The notes: generated by a model not told the origin, from the letters alone. Shown: positions 37,112 through 47,079, numbered from the stretch's first letter. The stretch is 64,000 nucleotides of DNA from Bradyrhizobium sp. URHD0069 (GCF_000701345.1 NZ_JNIJ01000022.1:1-64000), one strand, 5' to 3'. Numbers and translations: made by a program.

Positions 37112-37252
37112 TTCCCTTCTCCCCCTTGTGGGAGAGGGTAGCGAAATCGAGCACAGCGAGATTGAGCCCGGTGAGGGATGTGGGCCATTGATAGACCGTA
37201 ACCCCTCACCCCCTTCGCTTCGCTCAGGCACCTCTCCCGCAACGGGAGAGGG
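37112..37252. repeat. Dispersed palindromic repeat, family B copy 2
   Basis: Left end ttctcccccttgtgggagag, right end ctctcccgcaacgggagag. The core, read on the minus strand (gaggggttacggtctatcaa), is the inverted counterpart of the core at 29324-29430. The gene-free gap here separates the divergent glycosyltransferase and cyclase genes. Confidence 0.7.
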
Positions 37253-37346
37253 AAAGAAAGCGCCGGCTTAAGCTCGTTCGCCGGGACGACGCGTGCAAAG
37301 GTGGTCGCCGAGGGAATTAAACTCAGCTATCGTCGATATAGTGACG

Positions 37347-39104
37347 ATGAGTGTTCGATCGAACCGTATGGCTCCCTCTCCTCAACAACGGATCACAAGG
37401 GCCCTCCGCGGCATCGGCATCCGGCAGCTTCGTCTCGGCTGCGGGCTGGTGTTGTTTGCCTATCTGGTCAGCCATTTCCTCAACCACGCGCTCGGCAACG
37501 TCTCCATGGATGCCCTTGCCACCGGGGTCTACTACCACACCGCTTTCTGGCAATTTCTCCCGGTCGCGATCGCATTTTATACCGCGGCGCTCGTGCACGC
37601 CGGCCTTGGGATCTGGGCGCTTTACGAGCGCCGCCAATTTCGCTGGAAAGCGATCGAGCCGCTTCAGCTCGTGCTTGGATTGAGCATCCCGGCGCTAGTC
37701 ATCACCCACATTGCCGGCGTGCGGCTCGGACACACTCTGTTCGGACATGAAAAGCTGTATCCGCAGGTGCTTTTTGCGTACTGGTTCGTATGGCCGTACA
37801 AAATCTGGCTGATGCTGGCCGTCATGATCATCGCCTGGATCCACGGCTGCATCGGCCTCTATTTCTGGCTGCGGATGAAAGCGTTCTACCAGAACGCCGC
37901 ACCATTTCTGCTTGCCGCGGCAGTGCTGGTTCCGACGCTGGCCATGCTCGGTCTCTATCAGGGCGAACGAAGCGTCATCGACAGCGATAGCGCCGAATGG
38001 AGGGCGGATAATCTTTCGCGACGCAAGGTCGGCACGCCAGCCGAACAGGCCACCCTGAACAGCATCGAAGATTATTTCCTGATCGGCTATCTCGGCCTGA
38101 TCGGATTTGTCCTGCTGGCAAGGGCCGTGCGTGCCCTGAATGAGCGCCGCGGCGGCATGATCACGTTGTCTTACGGCAACGGCAGGACGGTTCGCGTCCC
38201 GAAGGGACTCAGCGTGCTCGAGGCGAGCCTGCGCAACAACGTCCCGCATGCCAGCGTCTGCGGCGGCCGCGCTCGGTGCTCCACCTGCCGCATTCGCGTG
38301 ATCGGCGACTGCGCATCGTTGCCGAAGCCATCCCAGCGGGAGGCCTTCGTGCTTGACCGCGTCGGAGCCGGCTTGGATCCGGCAATCCGGCTTGCCTGCC
38401 AGCTGAGGCCCGAGGCCGATCTCTCTTTCTTCCAGATATTCCTGCCGCAGATCACGGCAGCGAGCTTGCGAACGTCAAATCCCTCCCGCATCGGCGAGGA
38501 GCGCTATCTCGTCAGCCTGTTCGTGGACATGCGGGGCTCGACCAAGCTTGCGGAAAAGCGGCTGCCGTTCGATACCGTCTTCATCGTCAACCGCTTTCTC
38601 GGCGCGGTGTCGCAGGCTGTGATCGAATCCGGCGGTCAACCGAACCAGTTCGTCGGCGACGGCCAATTGGCGCTGTTCGGGCTCGCGGCCGACCCGCAAA
38701 CCGCCTGTCGCCAGGCGCTCAAGGCGGCAGCCAGGATCGCTGCAAACGTCGATGAACTGAATCAATTTCTGAGTCACGATCTGCGTGAACCGATCCGGTT
38801 CGGCATCGGCATTCATGGCGGCGAAGTGATCATTGGCGACATAGGTTATCGCGAGCACATGGTGTTCACCGCACTCGGAGACGCCGTCAATGTCGCGGCA
38901 AGACTGCAGGACATGACAAAGAGTCTCGCATGCGAAGTGGTCCTCTCCGAGGAGGTTCGCGTCACCGCAAGTCTTCCTGCCGGTGCTTTGCCCCGGCATG
39001 AAGTCGCAATCCGCGGCCGCGCCGAGCCGATGATTGTCCGCACTGTTGCAAGTGCGAAAAAGCTGTCCGCGCTTGCCGGCGATGTGGAAGTTGTCGCAGC
39101 TTAG
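37347..39104 (+). CDS. Membrane-anchored class III adenylate cyclase with 2Fe-2S domain (CyaC-like)
   Basis: About 585 residues. Residues 25-260 form six membrane helices with His in the membrane (LVSHFLNHALG, VITHIAG, WIHGCIG), like an SdhC/D-type diheme cytochrome b. A ferredoxin-like domain follows (about 280-370) with Cys305-X5-Cys311-X2-Cys314 and Cys351, which suits a 2Fe-2S cluster of adrenodoxin type. The C-terminal class III cyclase (about 386-550) has the metal Asp in FVDMRGST and QFVGDGQLALFG. The S. meliloti CyaC enzyme is a known diheme-anchored cyclase regulated by quinone redox state; the added 2Fe-2S module is what this gene shows. It would make cAMP in response to respiratory redox state. 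The start could also be ATG 37368. Confidence 0.85.
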   Translation: MSVRSNRMAPSPQQRITRALRGIGIRQLRLGCGLVLFAYLVSHFLNHALGNVSMDALATGVYYHTAFWQFLPVAIAFYTAALVHAGLGIWALYERRQFRWKAIEPLQLVLGLSIPALVITHIAGVRLGHTLFGHEKLYPQVLFAYWFVWPYKIWLMLAVMIIAWIHGCIGLYFWLRMKAFYQNAAPFLLAAAVLVPTLAMLGLYQGERSVIDSDSAEWRADNLSRRKVGTPAEQATLNSIEDYFLIGYLGLIGFVLLARAVRALNERRGGMITLSYGNGRTVRVPKGLSVLEASLRNNVPHASVCGGRARCSTCRIRVIGDCASLPKPSQREAFVLDRVGAGLDPAIRLACQLRPEADLSFFQIFLPQITAASLRTSNPSRIGEERYLVSLFVDMRGSTKLAEKRLPFDTVFIVNRFLGAVSQAVIESGGQPNQFVGDGQLALFGLAADPQTACRQALKAAARIAANVDELNQFLSHDLREPIRFGIGIHGGEVIIGDIGYREHMVFTALGDAVNVAARLQDMTKSLACEVVLSEEVRVTASLPAGALPRHEVAIRGRAEPMIVRTVASAKKLSALAGDVEVVAA

Positions 39105-39592
39105 CGCGAGCGCGATATCGATGTGTGAGGTTTTCACACTTGAACATTCGTTCAGAAAATTGTCATCGAATGAAAATACAATTCTCTTGGACCGCTGACC
39201 GAAGCGATGCGACGGATGTGCGCTGGCTTGCCGGCCTGGCACATATCCGCCAAAGCATGCCCTCGGCCCGACCGGCCTTGCGAGCGGTTTTGGCGATAAT
39301 TCGACCGAAACCGGACCTCGCGCGGCGGGTTTGCGCGGCAGGGCTGGGGGGGGCCGGTTCCGCTCCAAAAATCGGAAATTGATCACGCTGGCGGTCGCTC
39401 GCCGCGCCAAATGATCGCAAAACCGGCAAAAAAGGGCAAATGCGTCGGGATAATGATCGTTTTCCGCCGAAATCGAGCTGTCGTTTAAGCTATCAAGCTT
39501 GTCCCATACCGCGTATCGTGCGCCGGTCGGGCATGCCCGGTTTGCGGGGACCGGCAGTTCGTTATTGTTTTTTGATCTCGCGGAGACGACGT

Positions 39593-39793
39593 ATGGCTAA
39601 AGGTACTGTGAAGTGGTTCAACGCGACCAAAGGTTTTGGGTTTATCCAACCCTCTAGCGGCGGCAAGGACGTCTTCGTTCATATTTCGGCGGTCGAGAAA
39701 GCTGGTCTTTCCTCGCTCAACGAAGGACAGACGGTGGAATACGAAGAGGTTGCCAATCGCGGCAAGACCTCGGCCGAGAACCTCAAGGTTTGA
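39593..39793 (+). CDS. Cold-shock protein (CspA family)
   Basis: A 66-residue OB-fold RNA-binding protein. The RNP-1 motif is KGFGFI and RNP-2 is VFVHIS. The start at ATG 39593 has GGAGACG 7-11 bases upstream. Family members bind single-stranded RNA and relax structures during cold or stationary phase, and alphaproteobacteria carry many copies. The upstream gap of about 490 bases to the cyclase gene probably holds the promoter and a long 5' leader, common for these genes. It ends before a stem-loop at 39910-39940. Confidence 0.95.
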   Translation: MAKGTVKWFNATKGFGFIQPSSGGKDVFVHISAVEKAGLSSLNEGQTVEYEEVANRGKTSAENLKV

Positions 39794-39909
39794 CGCTAAA
39801 GCGCGGTCAGTGACAGCGCCCTCTCGGACACGATCCGGGAGTGGGGCTTTCCAGCAAATCTCAAATAAGACTGAGTGCGTTCGGCGGGCGTGGGCATCGC
39901 CTTTCGTGT

Positions 39910-39940
39910 ATTGAACCGGCGCAAAGTGCGCTGGTTCAAT
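39910..39940. terminator. Bidirectional hairpin between convergent genes
   Basis: An inverted repeat with 14-base arms (attgaaccggcgca at 39910-39923, tgcgctggttcaat at 39927-39940) and a 3-base loop has only one G:T pair. The right arm overlaps the stop codon of the minus-strand gene that ends at 39936. The position between convergent genes suits a two-way terminator, but there is no strong U-tract on either side. Confidence 0.6.
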
Positions 39941-40604
39941 CTTCCTTGACCCATTTTTCAACTGTCATGACATCCGGTGGCTGCAGATAGCTGCGCGGCC
40001 ACATGTCCACGACCCATTCGACCTTGGTCGCGCGCTCGACCAGCACCGCGGTGTTGTGCGGCGTCTGCAACACCAGCGCGTTGCCGCGATAATGCGGGTC
40101 GCCCACCACATGATATTTCAGCAGGCCCCACTGCTGCAGCACCAACAGCAGGCTGGTGGTGTTGCGGGTAGTGTCCCAGCAATCATAATTGTGCTTGTCA
40201 TCGAAGTAGCGGAAATCCGCTTTCGCGACGCGTTTGTCGGTCCCGATCACCGGGCCCATGCGGCGATCGAACCAGACGACCGCTTTCTGCACCGCCGCGC
40301 GTTCGGCGGGGGCCGACGCGCGGCCTGCCGCGAGGGTCTGCGTCAGGGTGTTGCGGTCGCCGGGCGTGAAATCCAGAATCTCGCGACGTCGACAAACGAA
40401 GCCGTAGCAGACCGTCATGCGCTGCGCGGAGGGCGGAAAAATCGATACCGTGCTGTATAGAGCCGCCTGCGGCGCGCTCAACTCGAGCGCGAGCGCCGGC
40501 AATGACGTGGCGATCAGGACCAATCCGATCACGGTCATGGCCGAAGCGCAAAACGCCAAAGTCTTGCCGTGTCCGCCGGGTCGTTTGCGACTGTCCGTCA
40601 GCCT
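39936..40604 (-). CDS. Hypothetical protein, possible transglutaminase-like fold
   Basis: A 222-residue protein with an N-terminal hydrophobic helix (LAFCASAMTVIGLVLIATSL), probably a signal or anchor. The middle has NYDCWDTTRNTTSLLLV, then TPHNTAVLVERA and VEWVVDMWPRSY. This order of Cys, His and Asp resembles bacterial transglutaminase-like Cys proteases, but the spacing is not exact and I cannot confirm the family. It would act in the periplasm. The start at 40604 is near a GAGGTG site; TTG 40628 is the alternative. It shares a terminator with the cold-shock gene. Confidence 0.65.
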   Translation of the reverse strand, partial: RLTDSRKRPGGHGKTLAFCASAMTVIGLVLIATSLPALALELSAPQAALYSTVSIFPPSAQRMTVCYGFVCRRREILDFTPGDRNTLTQTLAAGRASAPAERAAVQKAVVWFDRRMGPVIGTDKRVAKADFRYFDDKHNYDCWDTTRNTTSLLLVLQQWGLLKYHVVGDPHYRGNALVLQTPHNTAVLVERATKVEWVVDMWPRSYLQPPDVMTVEKWVKED

Positions 40605-40709
40605 CATCCGTCGCCACACCTCAAGCAAAAAAATCTCGCCAAAGCTATCGCAGCGGTTTCATGATGCCAAGACCGCCTGCATGATGGCGCACGAGACCTT
40701 GAGCATGCC

Positions 40710-43700
40710 ATGAAATCCGATTCGCCACGCCTTCCGCAATTTACGGCGCCCTACGCGCCGGACGATGGCATCATTGCGGCCCGGCTTCTCGAGACAGCAC
40801 GACTGAGCGCGGAACAGGACGCGCGAATCGACCGCACCGCCACGCGCCTGGTCGCCGCCATTCGCGCGAACGACGACCGGCTCGGCGGCGTCGAGGACAT
40901 GCTTCGCGAGTTCGCGCTCTCCACCAAAGAAGGCTTGGCGTTGATGGTGCTCGCGGAAGCCTTGCTGCGCGTGCCGGATGCGCGGACCGCCGACCAGTTC
41001 ATCGAGGACAAGCTCGGCCAGGGCGACTTTGTGCATCACGAGACGAAATCCAGCGCCTTCCTGGTCAATGCGTCGGCATGGGCGCTCGGGATGTCGGCGC
41101 GCGTGATTCAGCCCGGCGAAACCCCGCAAGGCACGCTCGGCCGGCTCGCGAAACGGCTGGGCGTTCCGGCGGTGCGCGCCGCCACAAGACAGGCAATGCG
41201 GCTGATGGGCAGCCACTTCGTGCTGGGCGAGACCATCGAAGCAGCGCTGGCGCGGGCGCAGCCGAATTCGGCAGGTAGCGCACGCTATTCTTTCGACATG
41301 CTGGGCGAAGGTGCGCGCACCGCCACCGATGCGGAACGCTATTTCAATTCCTATGCCAGTGCGATCCAGGCCATCGGCCGCACTGCCGACGATCGGCCCC
41401 TGCCCGATCGCCCCGGCATTTCGGTCAAGCTCTCCGCGCTGCATCCCCGCTTCGAGGCGGTGAGCCATCAGCGGGTAATGGCGGAACTGGTGCCGCGGCT
41501 GATTGATCTGGCACGACGGGCCAAGTCGTACGATCTGAATTTCACGGTCGATGCCGAAGAGGCGGATCGGCTCGAACTATCGTTAGAGGTGATCGCGGCC
41601 GCGTTCAGCGACGCATCGCTTAAGGGTTGGGATGGCTTCGGGCTCGCTGTCCAGGCCTATCAAAAACGCGCCGAAGCCGTGATCGGCTACACCGACGATC
41701 TGGCGCGAGCCCTGAACCGGCGGATGATGGTGCGGCTTGTCAAAGGTGCCTACTGGGACAGCGAGATCAAGCGCGCGCAAGAGCGTGGCCTTGACGACTA
41801 TCCGGTGTTTACGCGCAAGGCGATGACAGACCTCAACTACGTCGCCTGCGCGCAAAAGCTATTGGCGTTGCGGCCCCGCGTCTTCCCGCAATTCGCAACC
41901 CACAATGCGCTGACGGTTGCAACCGTTCTCGAGCTTGCCGGCGGCGAAAGCGGATTCGAGTTTCAGCGGCTGCACGGCATGGGGGAAGCGCTGTACGCGC
42001 AATTGAGCGAAGATCGCCCCAAGCTGGCCTATCGGACCTATGCGCCGGTTGGCAGCCATCGCGATCTGCTGGCCTATCTGGTGCGGCGGTTGTTGGAGAA
42101 CGGCGCCAACTCGTCATTCGTGGCGATCGCTGCCGACGAAGCGATTCCGGTTGCAACGCTGCTATGGCGCCCGGCCGATATCGTCGGCGTCGCCGCCAAC
42201 GCCCGGCATCCGAACATCGCCATTCCGCGCGATCTCTTTCAGCCGCAGCGCCGAAATTCGCGCGGCATCGAATTCGGCGCGCGCGCTGCGTTGAACGAGC
42301 TAGTTGCCGCCGTCGCCGCGGAAACCGCGCCGATTACGGCAGCGCCGCTTATCAACGGCCGCACGAGAGCAGGCGCAGCGCGACAGGTCGTCAGCCCGAT
42401 CGACCAGACGACATCCGTTGGAAGCGTTATCGAAGCAACGGCGGAGCAAGCGAATGAAGCCATCGCCGCGGCGCGTGCAGGTTTCGAAAGCTGGAGCAGG
42501 ACGCCAGCCGCGACGCGCGCGGAAATCCTGGGAAGAGCAGCAGACCTGCTGGAGCAGCGGCGCGCGCACTTCATGGCGTTGTTGCAGCGCGAGGGCGGCA
42601 AGACGCTCGATGATGCGCTTTCGGAAGTCCGCGAGGCGAGCGATTTCTGCCGCTACTACGCCGCCGAAGGCCGCAAGCTGTTCGGCGAAGGCGAAGCGCT
42701 GCCGGGGCCGACCGGCGAAAGCAACGTGCTGTTGCTACGCGGCCGCGGCGTGTTCATCGCGATCTCGCCGTGGAACTTTCCTCTGGCGATTTTTTCGGGG
42801 CAAGTTGCGGCCGCCTTGATGGCTGGAAATGCGGTCGTGGCGAAACCCGCCGAACAAACGCCATTGATCGCGGCGGAGGCGATCCGGTTGCTGCTTGAGG
42901 CAGGCGTGCCGGCCTCAGTGCTGCATCTGGTCCCGGGCGACGGCAAGATCGGCGGAGCGCTAGTCGCGCATCGGGACGTAGCCGGCGTCGTCTTTACAGG
43001 CTCGACCGAGGTCGCGCAGTCGATCAACCGCACGCTGGCCGCCAAGGACGGCCCGATTGTGCCGTTGATAGCGGAAACCGGCGGCATCAATGCCATGATC
43101 GTCGATGCGACCGCGCTGCCGGAGCAGGTCGCCGACGACGTCGTGACTTCGGCATTTCGGTCGGCCGGCCAGCGCTGCTCGGCGCTGCGTCTGCTGTTCG
43201 TGCAGGACGACGTCGCCGATCGCACGATCGAGATGATATCCGGCGCCGCACGCGAACTCAGGATTGGCGACCCGCGCGACCTCGCCACACATGTCGGGCC
43301 GGTGATCGACACTGAGGCGAAGCAGCGGCTTGAGACGCATATTGCGCGCATGAAGAAACAAACTCGCGTGCATTTCGCCGGCATGGCGCCTGACGGCAAT
43401 TATGTTGCCCCGCACATCTTCGAATTGTCCGATGCCGGTCAACTGAGCGAGGAGGTGTTCGGGCCCGTCCTGCATGTGGTGCGCTACCGCGCCGATCATC
43501 TCGGTCGCGTGCTGCAATCGATCGAACGTTCCGGCTACGGGCTGACGCTCGGCATTCACTCGCGCATCGACGATACGATTGAGGCGGTGATCGACCGGCT
43601 TCCGGTCGGCAACGTCTACGTCAACCGCAACATGATCGGCGCGGTGGTCGGCATCCAGCCGTTTGGCGGCCATGGATTGTCGGGCACCGGGCCCAAGGCC

Positions 43701-43802
43701 GGTGGACCGCATTACCTGACGCGCTTCGCAACCGAACAGACCGTCACGATCAACACCGCTGCCGCCGGCGGCAACGCCGCGCTGATGTCGGACACGGAAT
43801 AG
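40710..43802 (+). CDS. putA: Bifunctional proline dehydrogenase / glutamate-semialdehyde dehydrogenase
   Basis: A 1030-residue PutA. The N-terminal FAD-dependent proline dehydrogenase includes ISVKLSALHPRFEA, FTVDAEEADRLELSLEV and MVRLVKGAYWDSEIK. The C-terminal aldehyde dehydrogenase has AISPWNFPLAIFSGQ, the Glu in AETGGINAMI and the catalytic Cys823 in SAGQRCSALR. The two sites hand proline-derived semialdehyde to NAD+, ending in glutamate. The length and the lack of an N-terminal ribbon-helix-helix domain make it a short, non-regulatory PutA, and the extra C-terminal ALDH-like domain of long PutAs is absent. The start ATG at 40710 follows GAGACC. Confidence 0.95.
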   Translation: MKSDSPRLPQFTAPYAPDDGIIAARLLETARLSAEQDARIDRTATRLVAAIRANDDRLGGVEDMLREFALSTKEGLALMVLAEALLRVPDARTADQFIEDKLGQGDFVHHETKSSAFLVNASAWALGMSARVIQPGETPQGTLGRLAKRLGVPAVRAATRQAMRLMGSHFVLGETIEAALARAQPNSAGSARYSFDMLGEGARTATDAERYFNSYASAIQAIGRTADDRPLPDRPGISVKLSALHPRFEAVSHQRVMAELVPRLIDLARRAKSYDLNFTVDAEEADRLELSLEVIAAAFSDASLKGWDGFGLAVQAYQKRAEAVIGYTDDLARALNRRMMVRLVKGAYWDSEIKRAQERGLDDYPVFTRKAMTDLNYVACAQKLLALRPRVFPQFATHNALTVATVLELAGGESGFEFQRLHGMGEALYAQLSEDRPKLAYRTYAPVGSHRDLLAYLVRRLLENGANSSFVAIAADEAIPVATLLWRPADIVGVAANARHPNIAIPRDLFQPQRRNSRGIEFGARAALNELVAAVAAETAPITAAPLINGRTRAGAARQVVSPIDQTTSVGSVIEATAEQANEAIAAARAGFESWSRTPAATRAEILGRAADLLEQRRAHFMALLQREGGKTLDDALSEVREASDFCRYYAAEGRKLFGEGEALPGPTGESNVLLLRGRGVFIAISPWNFPLAIFSGQVAAALMAGNAVVAKPAEQTPLIAAEAIRLLLEAGVPASVLHLVPGDGKIGGALVAHRDVAGVVFTGSTEVAQSINRTLAAKDGPIVPLIAETGGINAMIVDATALPEQVADDVVTSAFRSAGQRCSALRLLFVQDDVADRTIEMISGAARELRIGDPRDLATHVGPVIDTEAKQRLETHIARMKKQTRVHFAGMAPDGNYVAPHIFELSDAGQLSEEVFGPVLHVVRYRADHLGRVLQSIERSGYGLTLGIHSRIDDTIEAVIDRLPVGNVYVNRNMIGAVVGIQPFGGHGLSGTGPKAGGPHYLTRFATEQTVTINTAAAGGNAALMSDTE

Positions 43803-43811
43803 AGTAGGTTT

Positions 43812-43922
43812 CGGTCATTGCAAGGAGCGAAGCGACGAAGCAATCCAGTCCTTGTTTGCCGCTCCGAATTGCTTCGCGGAGCCTGTCATCGGGCACGCTT
43901 TGCGCGACCCGTTGGCTCGCCA
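43812..43922. repeat. Dispersed palindromic repeat, family A copy 3
   Basis: It shares with the copies near 14.3 and 31.1 kb the words ggtcattgcaaggagcga, agcgacgaagcaatccag and gaattgcttcgcggagcctg. The inverted pair gaagcaatcc / ggattgcttc (here gaattgcttc) folds into a stem. Located in the gap between putA and the CoA-transferase gene. Confidence 0.7.
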
Positions 43923-44048
43923 TGCCGTGGAAACTTGTCGTTGCATCGCATGCCCAACTTGGGCCAAATGGGCGTGATCTTCCGCCATTGGCCGAGATAA
44001 TTCCAGCGCACGGACAAAACCAACAAACGTCACGGGAGCAACCTGATC

Positions 44049-45254
44049 ATGGAAGACGGCATCTTCGAAGGCCTTAAGGTTCTGGACTGCGCGAGCTTCA
44101 TCGCAGCACCCGCGGCCGCAACCGTGCTGTCGGACTTCGGCGCCAAGGTGATCAAGATCGAGCCGCCGGGCCTGGGCGATCCCTACCGAAACCTGCCGAA
44201 CCTGCCGGGATATCCCGTCAGTTCACACAATTTCGCGTGGATGCTGGAGTCGCGCAACAAGAGAAGCCTTGCGCTCGACCTCTCTAGACCCGAAGGCCAG
44301 GCGGTGTTGCATCGCCTCGCTGCCGAGGCAGACGTCTTCATCACCAATTTTCCGCCCGCGGTGCGCGAGAGGCTCGGGATGACATACGCAGAGCTGGCGC
44401 CGCTCAACGAACGTTTGATCTATGCCTCGTTCACCGGCTACGGCGAGAAAGGCGACGAAGCCAACAAGCCCGGTTTCGACAGCAATGCCTATTGGGCGCG
44501 CTCGGGTCTGATGGATCTGGTGCGCGCGGATATCGACACCACGCCGGCCCGCTCGGTCGCCGGCATGGGCGATCACCCCTGCGCGATGGCGCTGTACGGC
44601 GCGATCGTCACCGCGCTCTACAAGCGCGAGCGCACCGGCAAGGGCTCGCATGTGAGCTCGAACCTGATGGCCAACGGCATCTGGGCCAACGGCATACTTG
44701 CCCAAGCCAAATTATGCGGCGCGAAATTCGGGGAGAGACGTCCGCGCGAGCGCGCGCTGAACGCGGTGACCAATCACTACCGGTGCAAAGACGGCCGCTG
44801 GCTCATCCTGTCGCTGCTCAACGAAGACCGGCAATGGCCGACACTCGCGCGCTGTCTCGGGCGTGAGGATCTCATTACCGATCCCCGGTTTGCCACCAAG
44901 CCCGACCGCCACGCGCGGTCGCTGCAGCTGATAAAAGTTTTCGACGAGATTTTTGCCACTAGAGACCTCGCCGAATGGCGCAAGATACTTGACGGCAACG
45001 GCCTGGTATTCGGCGTGGTTGGAATCCTCGACGATATCCCGACCGACAAGCAAATGATCGAGAACGAAGTGCTGGTGCCTTTTGAGAACGACACCATGCT
45101 CACCGTCAACAGCCCGATCTGGATCGACGGCAGCAAGAAAATCCCACCGCGGCATCCACCCCGCATCGGCGAGCACAGCGATGAAGTCTTGCGAGAGGCC
45201 GGCTATGACGAGGCGGCGATCCGTCAATTGCGGGCGTCGGGCTCGGTAGGCTGA
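44049..45254 (+). CDS. CaiB/BaiF family (class III) CoA-transferase
   Basis: A 401-residue class III CoA-transferase. The N-terminal FEGLKVLDCASFIAAPAAAT and FGAKVIKIEPPGLGDPYRN are family signatures. The catalytic Asp is in GMGDHPCAMALYGAIVTALY, followed by RERTGKGSHVSSNLMANGI. The start follows GGGAGC. No CoA-ester metabolising gene is adjacent, so it is unlikely to belong to the 23-31 kb operon. Its closest relatives use succinyl-CoA or formyl-CoA as donor, but the acid pair is not known here. A repeat lies upstream. Confidence 0.88.
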   Translation: MEDGIFEGLKVLDCASFIAAPAAATVLSDFGAKVIKIEPPGLGDPYRNLPNLPGYPVSSHNFAWMLESRNKRSLALDLSRPEGQAVLHRLAAEADVFITNFPPAVRERLGMTYAELAPLNERLIYASFTGYGEKGDEANKPGFDSNAYWARSGLMDLVRADIDTTPARSVAGMGDHPCAMALYGAIVTALYKRERTGKGSHVSSNLMANGIWANGILAQAKLCGAKFGERRPRERALNAVTNHYRCKDGRWLILSLLNEDRQWPTLARCLGREDLITDPRFATKPDRHARSLQLIKVFDEIFATRDLAEWRKILDGNGLVFGVVGILDDIPTDKQMIENEVLVPFENDTMLTVNSPIWIDGSKKIPPRHPPRIGEHSDEVLREAGYDEAAIRQLRASGSVG

Positions 45255-45354
45255 TGCCATAGAGGTGCATTGTCAGGCTACTCAACCACCGATCAGCTGC
45301 AAAAGGTGCAGCTTTTGACAGAAGTTGCGTCGGGGCGCCGCCAGCACCGAAGTT

Positions 45355-46914
45355 TTAGCGGTCCTTAACGAAGCACATCCCCATCCGCGTTGCCTTGCCG
45401 GCCACGTGACAGGCCAGTCCCTCGGCGCAGGTCCACGACTTGAAACTCCTGTCGTTGTCGGCGGCATTGGCGCGTTGCAGATAGCAATGCGCGCCCCAGC
45501 CGTCTTCGTATTCGGTTCCGGCAAGCTCGGTGCTACCGCGCAATTGCGGGCGGCTGGAGAAGCCGCGGGAGTAATCGGGACGCCTGCCGTCGCGCATGGC
45601 AGTGAGAATATCGCGGCGGCGAATCTGGTCGCCGAAGAAATGCGGCGACGCGGGAACGACCGCTGAATTGGAGGGACTACTCGCCATCCAATCGACGCCC
45701 GGGAAATGAAAGCCGCCGATGCCGCGCGTCTGGTGGCAGCCCGAACATGTCACGTCGTTGAGCCGGCGCTCAAAGCCTGCAGGCGAGCGGATGTTTTGCA
45801 GTGTCACGCCGCTGTCGGCTGCCTTCTTCAATGCCGCAACGACGTCGGTTTCCTTGAACACCGGGTCAGCCGCTGCGCCCTCGCCCTGCACAAACCCAAA
45901 CGCCGGCTGCAGGTTTGAGGCCGCAAATCCGATCGGGGTCGGTGCAATCGCGCCTGTCGCAAGAAATTTTTCCGGGATCAAAATCGTGCCGCGATCGAGC
46001 TCGGAGAAATGCGCGGGATCGAGCAGCCACGCCTTGAAATCCTGCTTGAGCTTTTCATCCGCGAAAATCCGCTCGCGGTCGATCTGGTTCTCGAGCGGTG
46101 CCTGCTCGAACAGCTGCGCCTGCGCGTTGTAGCGAAACACCTTCAAGAGATAGTCGGTGCGGAAATCGCGGACGGCCGATTTCGGGGCGTGCGCGATCTG
46201 AAGATTGGTTTCGATGCGATCGATGTTTTCGGGCCGGATCAGATCCAGCGGGCCGTCCTTCGAAATCAATTTTGCCGCAAGCTCCGCGCCGGTAAGCGGC
46301 GAATCGCCGGCAGCCAGCCAGCGGCGGGCGATCTCGGCACAGGTAATCTTCGCGCCGCTGCGGTCGGTCGCGTCATCCGCTTTGGCCCTCAGCAGGACCA
46401 TCAGCGTCATCGGCAGGCGCGACGAGGCCGCGCCATCGCCGCTCTCGGGTGCGCTGGTCCGCGTCGGGCGATAAATCAGCCGGATTTCACCGCAGTTCGC
46501 TTCGCCAAGATACGCGCGATCCATCCGGTTGACGATGCCGGCCAGCACGAAGCGAGAATCCTGCGAATAAAGCAGCGTGCGGTCGAACAGCTGAAAATCG
46601 TAAGCTGTTTCGACGCCGATGGTTTCGCCCGGAAGATCGGCTTTGTGCTTGAGGATATATCGATCGAACTCGCCGTCTATTGCCGCGCGGACGGGAGCCA
46701 TCGGCGGCAAGGCGAACAATTGGGTGTTGTCGATCGGCGCGTCAGCCGATCCTATCGGCGAAAGGACGTGGCCGAGGCCAAATCTGCCGCGATCGAGCTC
46801 GCGCAACGCCAAGGGATCGGTGATTGCAGTACCGCGCTCCAGCGCGGCGCCCTGCTCGGCGGATGCGGGCAAGGCGTTGCAAAGCAGAACAATGATGGTG
46901 ACGAGAAATCGCAA
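45355..46914 (-). CDS. Exported protein with a C-terminal CxxCH heme-binding motif
   Basis: A 519-residue protein with a signal peptide (MRFLVTIIVLLCNALPASAE). One CxxCH motif (CSGCHQTRGIGGFHFPG) lies about residue 395, so one c-type heme is likely, with the preceding region (RLNDVTCSGCH) typical of mono-heme exported proteins. The rest has no recognised domain. A GC-rich region codes for it and it stands alone. It may be an electron-transfer or oxidase protein in the periplasm. The family appears in many rhizobia as uncharacterised. Confidence 0.7.
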   Translation of the reverse strand: MRFLVTIIVLLCNALPASAEQGAALERGTAITDPLALRELDRGRFGLGHVLSPIGSADAPIDNTQLFALPPMAPVRAAIDGEFDRYILKHKADLPGETIGVETAYDFQLFDRTLLYSQDSRFVLAGIVNRMDRAYLGEANCGEIRLIYRPTRTSAPESGDGAASSRLPMTLMVLLRAKADDATDRSGAKITCAEIARRWLAAGDSPLTGAELAAKLISKDGPLDLIRPENIDRIETNLQIAHAPKSAVRDFRTDYLLKVFRYNAQAQLFEQAPLENQIDRERIFADEKLKQDFKAWLLDPAHFSELDRGTILIPEKFLATGAIAPTPIGFAASNLQPAFGFVQGEGAAADPVFKETDVVAALKKAADSGVTLQNIRSPAGFERRLNDVTCSGCHQTRGIGGFHFPGVDWMASSPSNSAVVPASPHFFGDQIRRRDILTAMRDGRRPDYSRGFSSRPQLRGSTELAGTEYEDGWGAHCYLQRANAADNDRSFKSWTCAEGLACHVAGKATRMGMCFVKDR

Positions 46915-47079
46915 ACCTGCGGTCCATGCCCTGACGAAAGCCGCCTATCAAGGACACCCATCGGCGCCTGGCGGCAGCGTTTTGTAATCAGGAAAATAGC
47001 CGAAAACTAGCGACCCTGTCTCGCGACAATCCGTATGCCGCAAGACCATCGCTTCACGTCGCGGTGAAGCGGTGCATCT

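Noticed and set aside
37112..37252. Palindromic words that could suggest a CRISPR repeat.
   Set aside because: Copies are far apart, inverted and without spacers; they are dispersed intergenic repeats.
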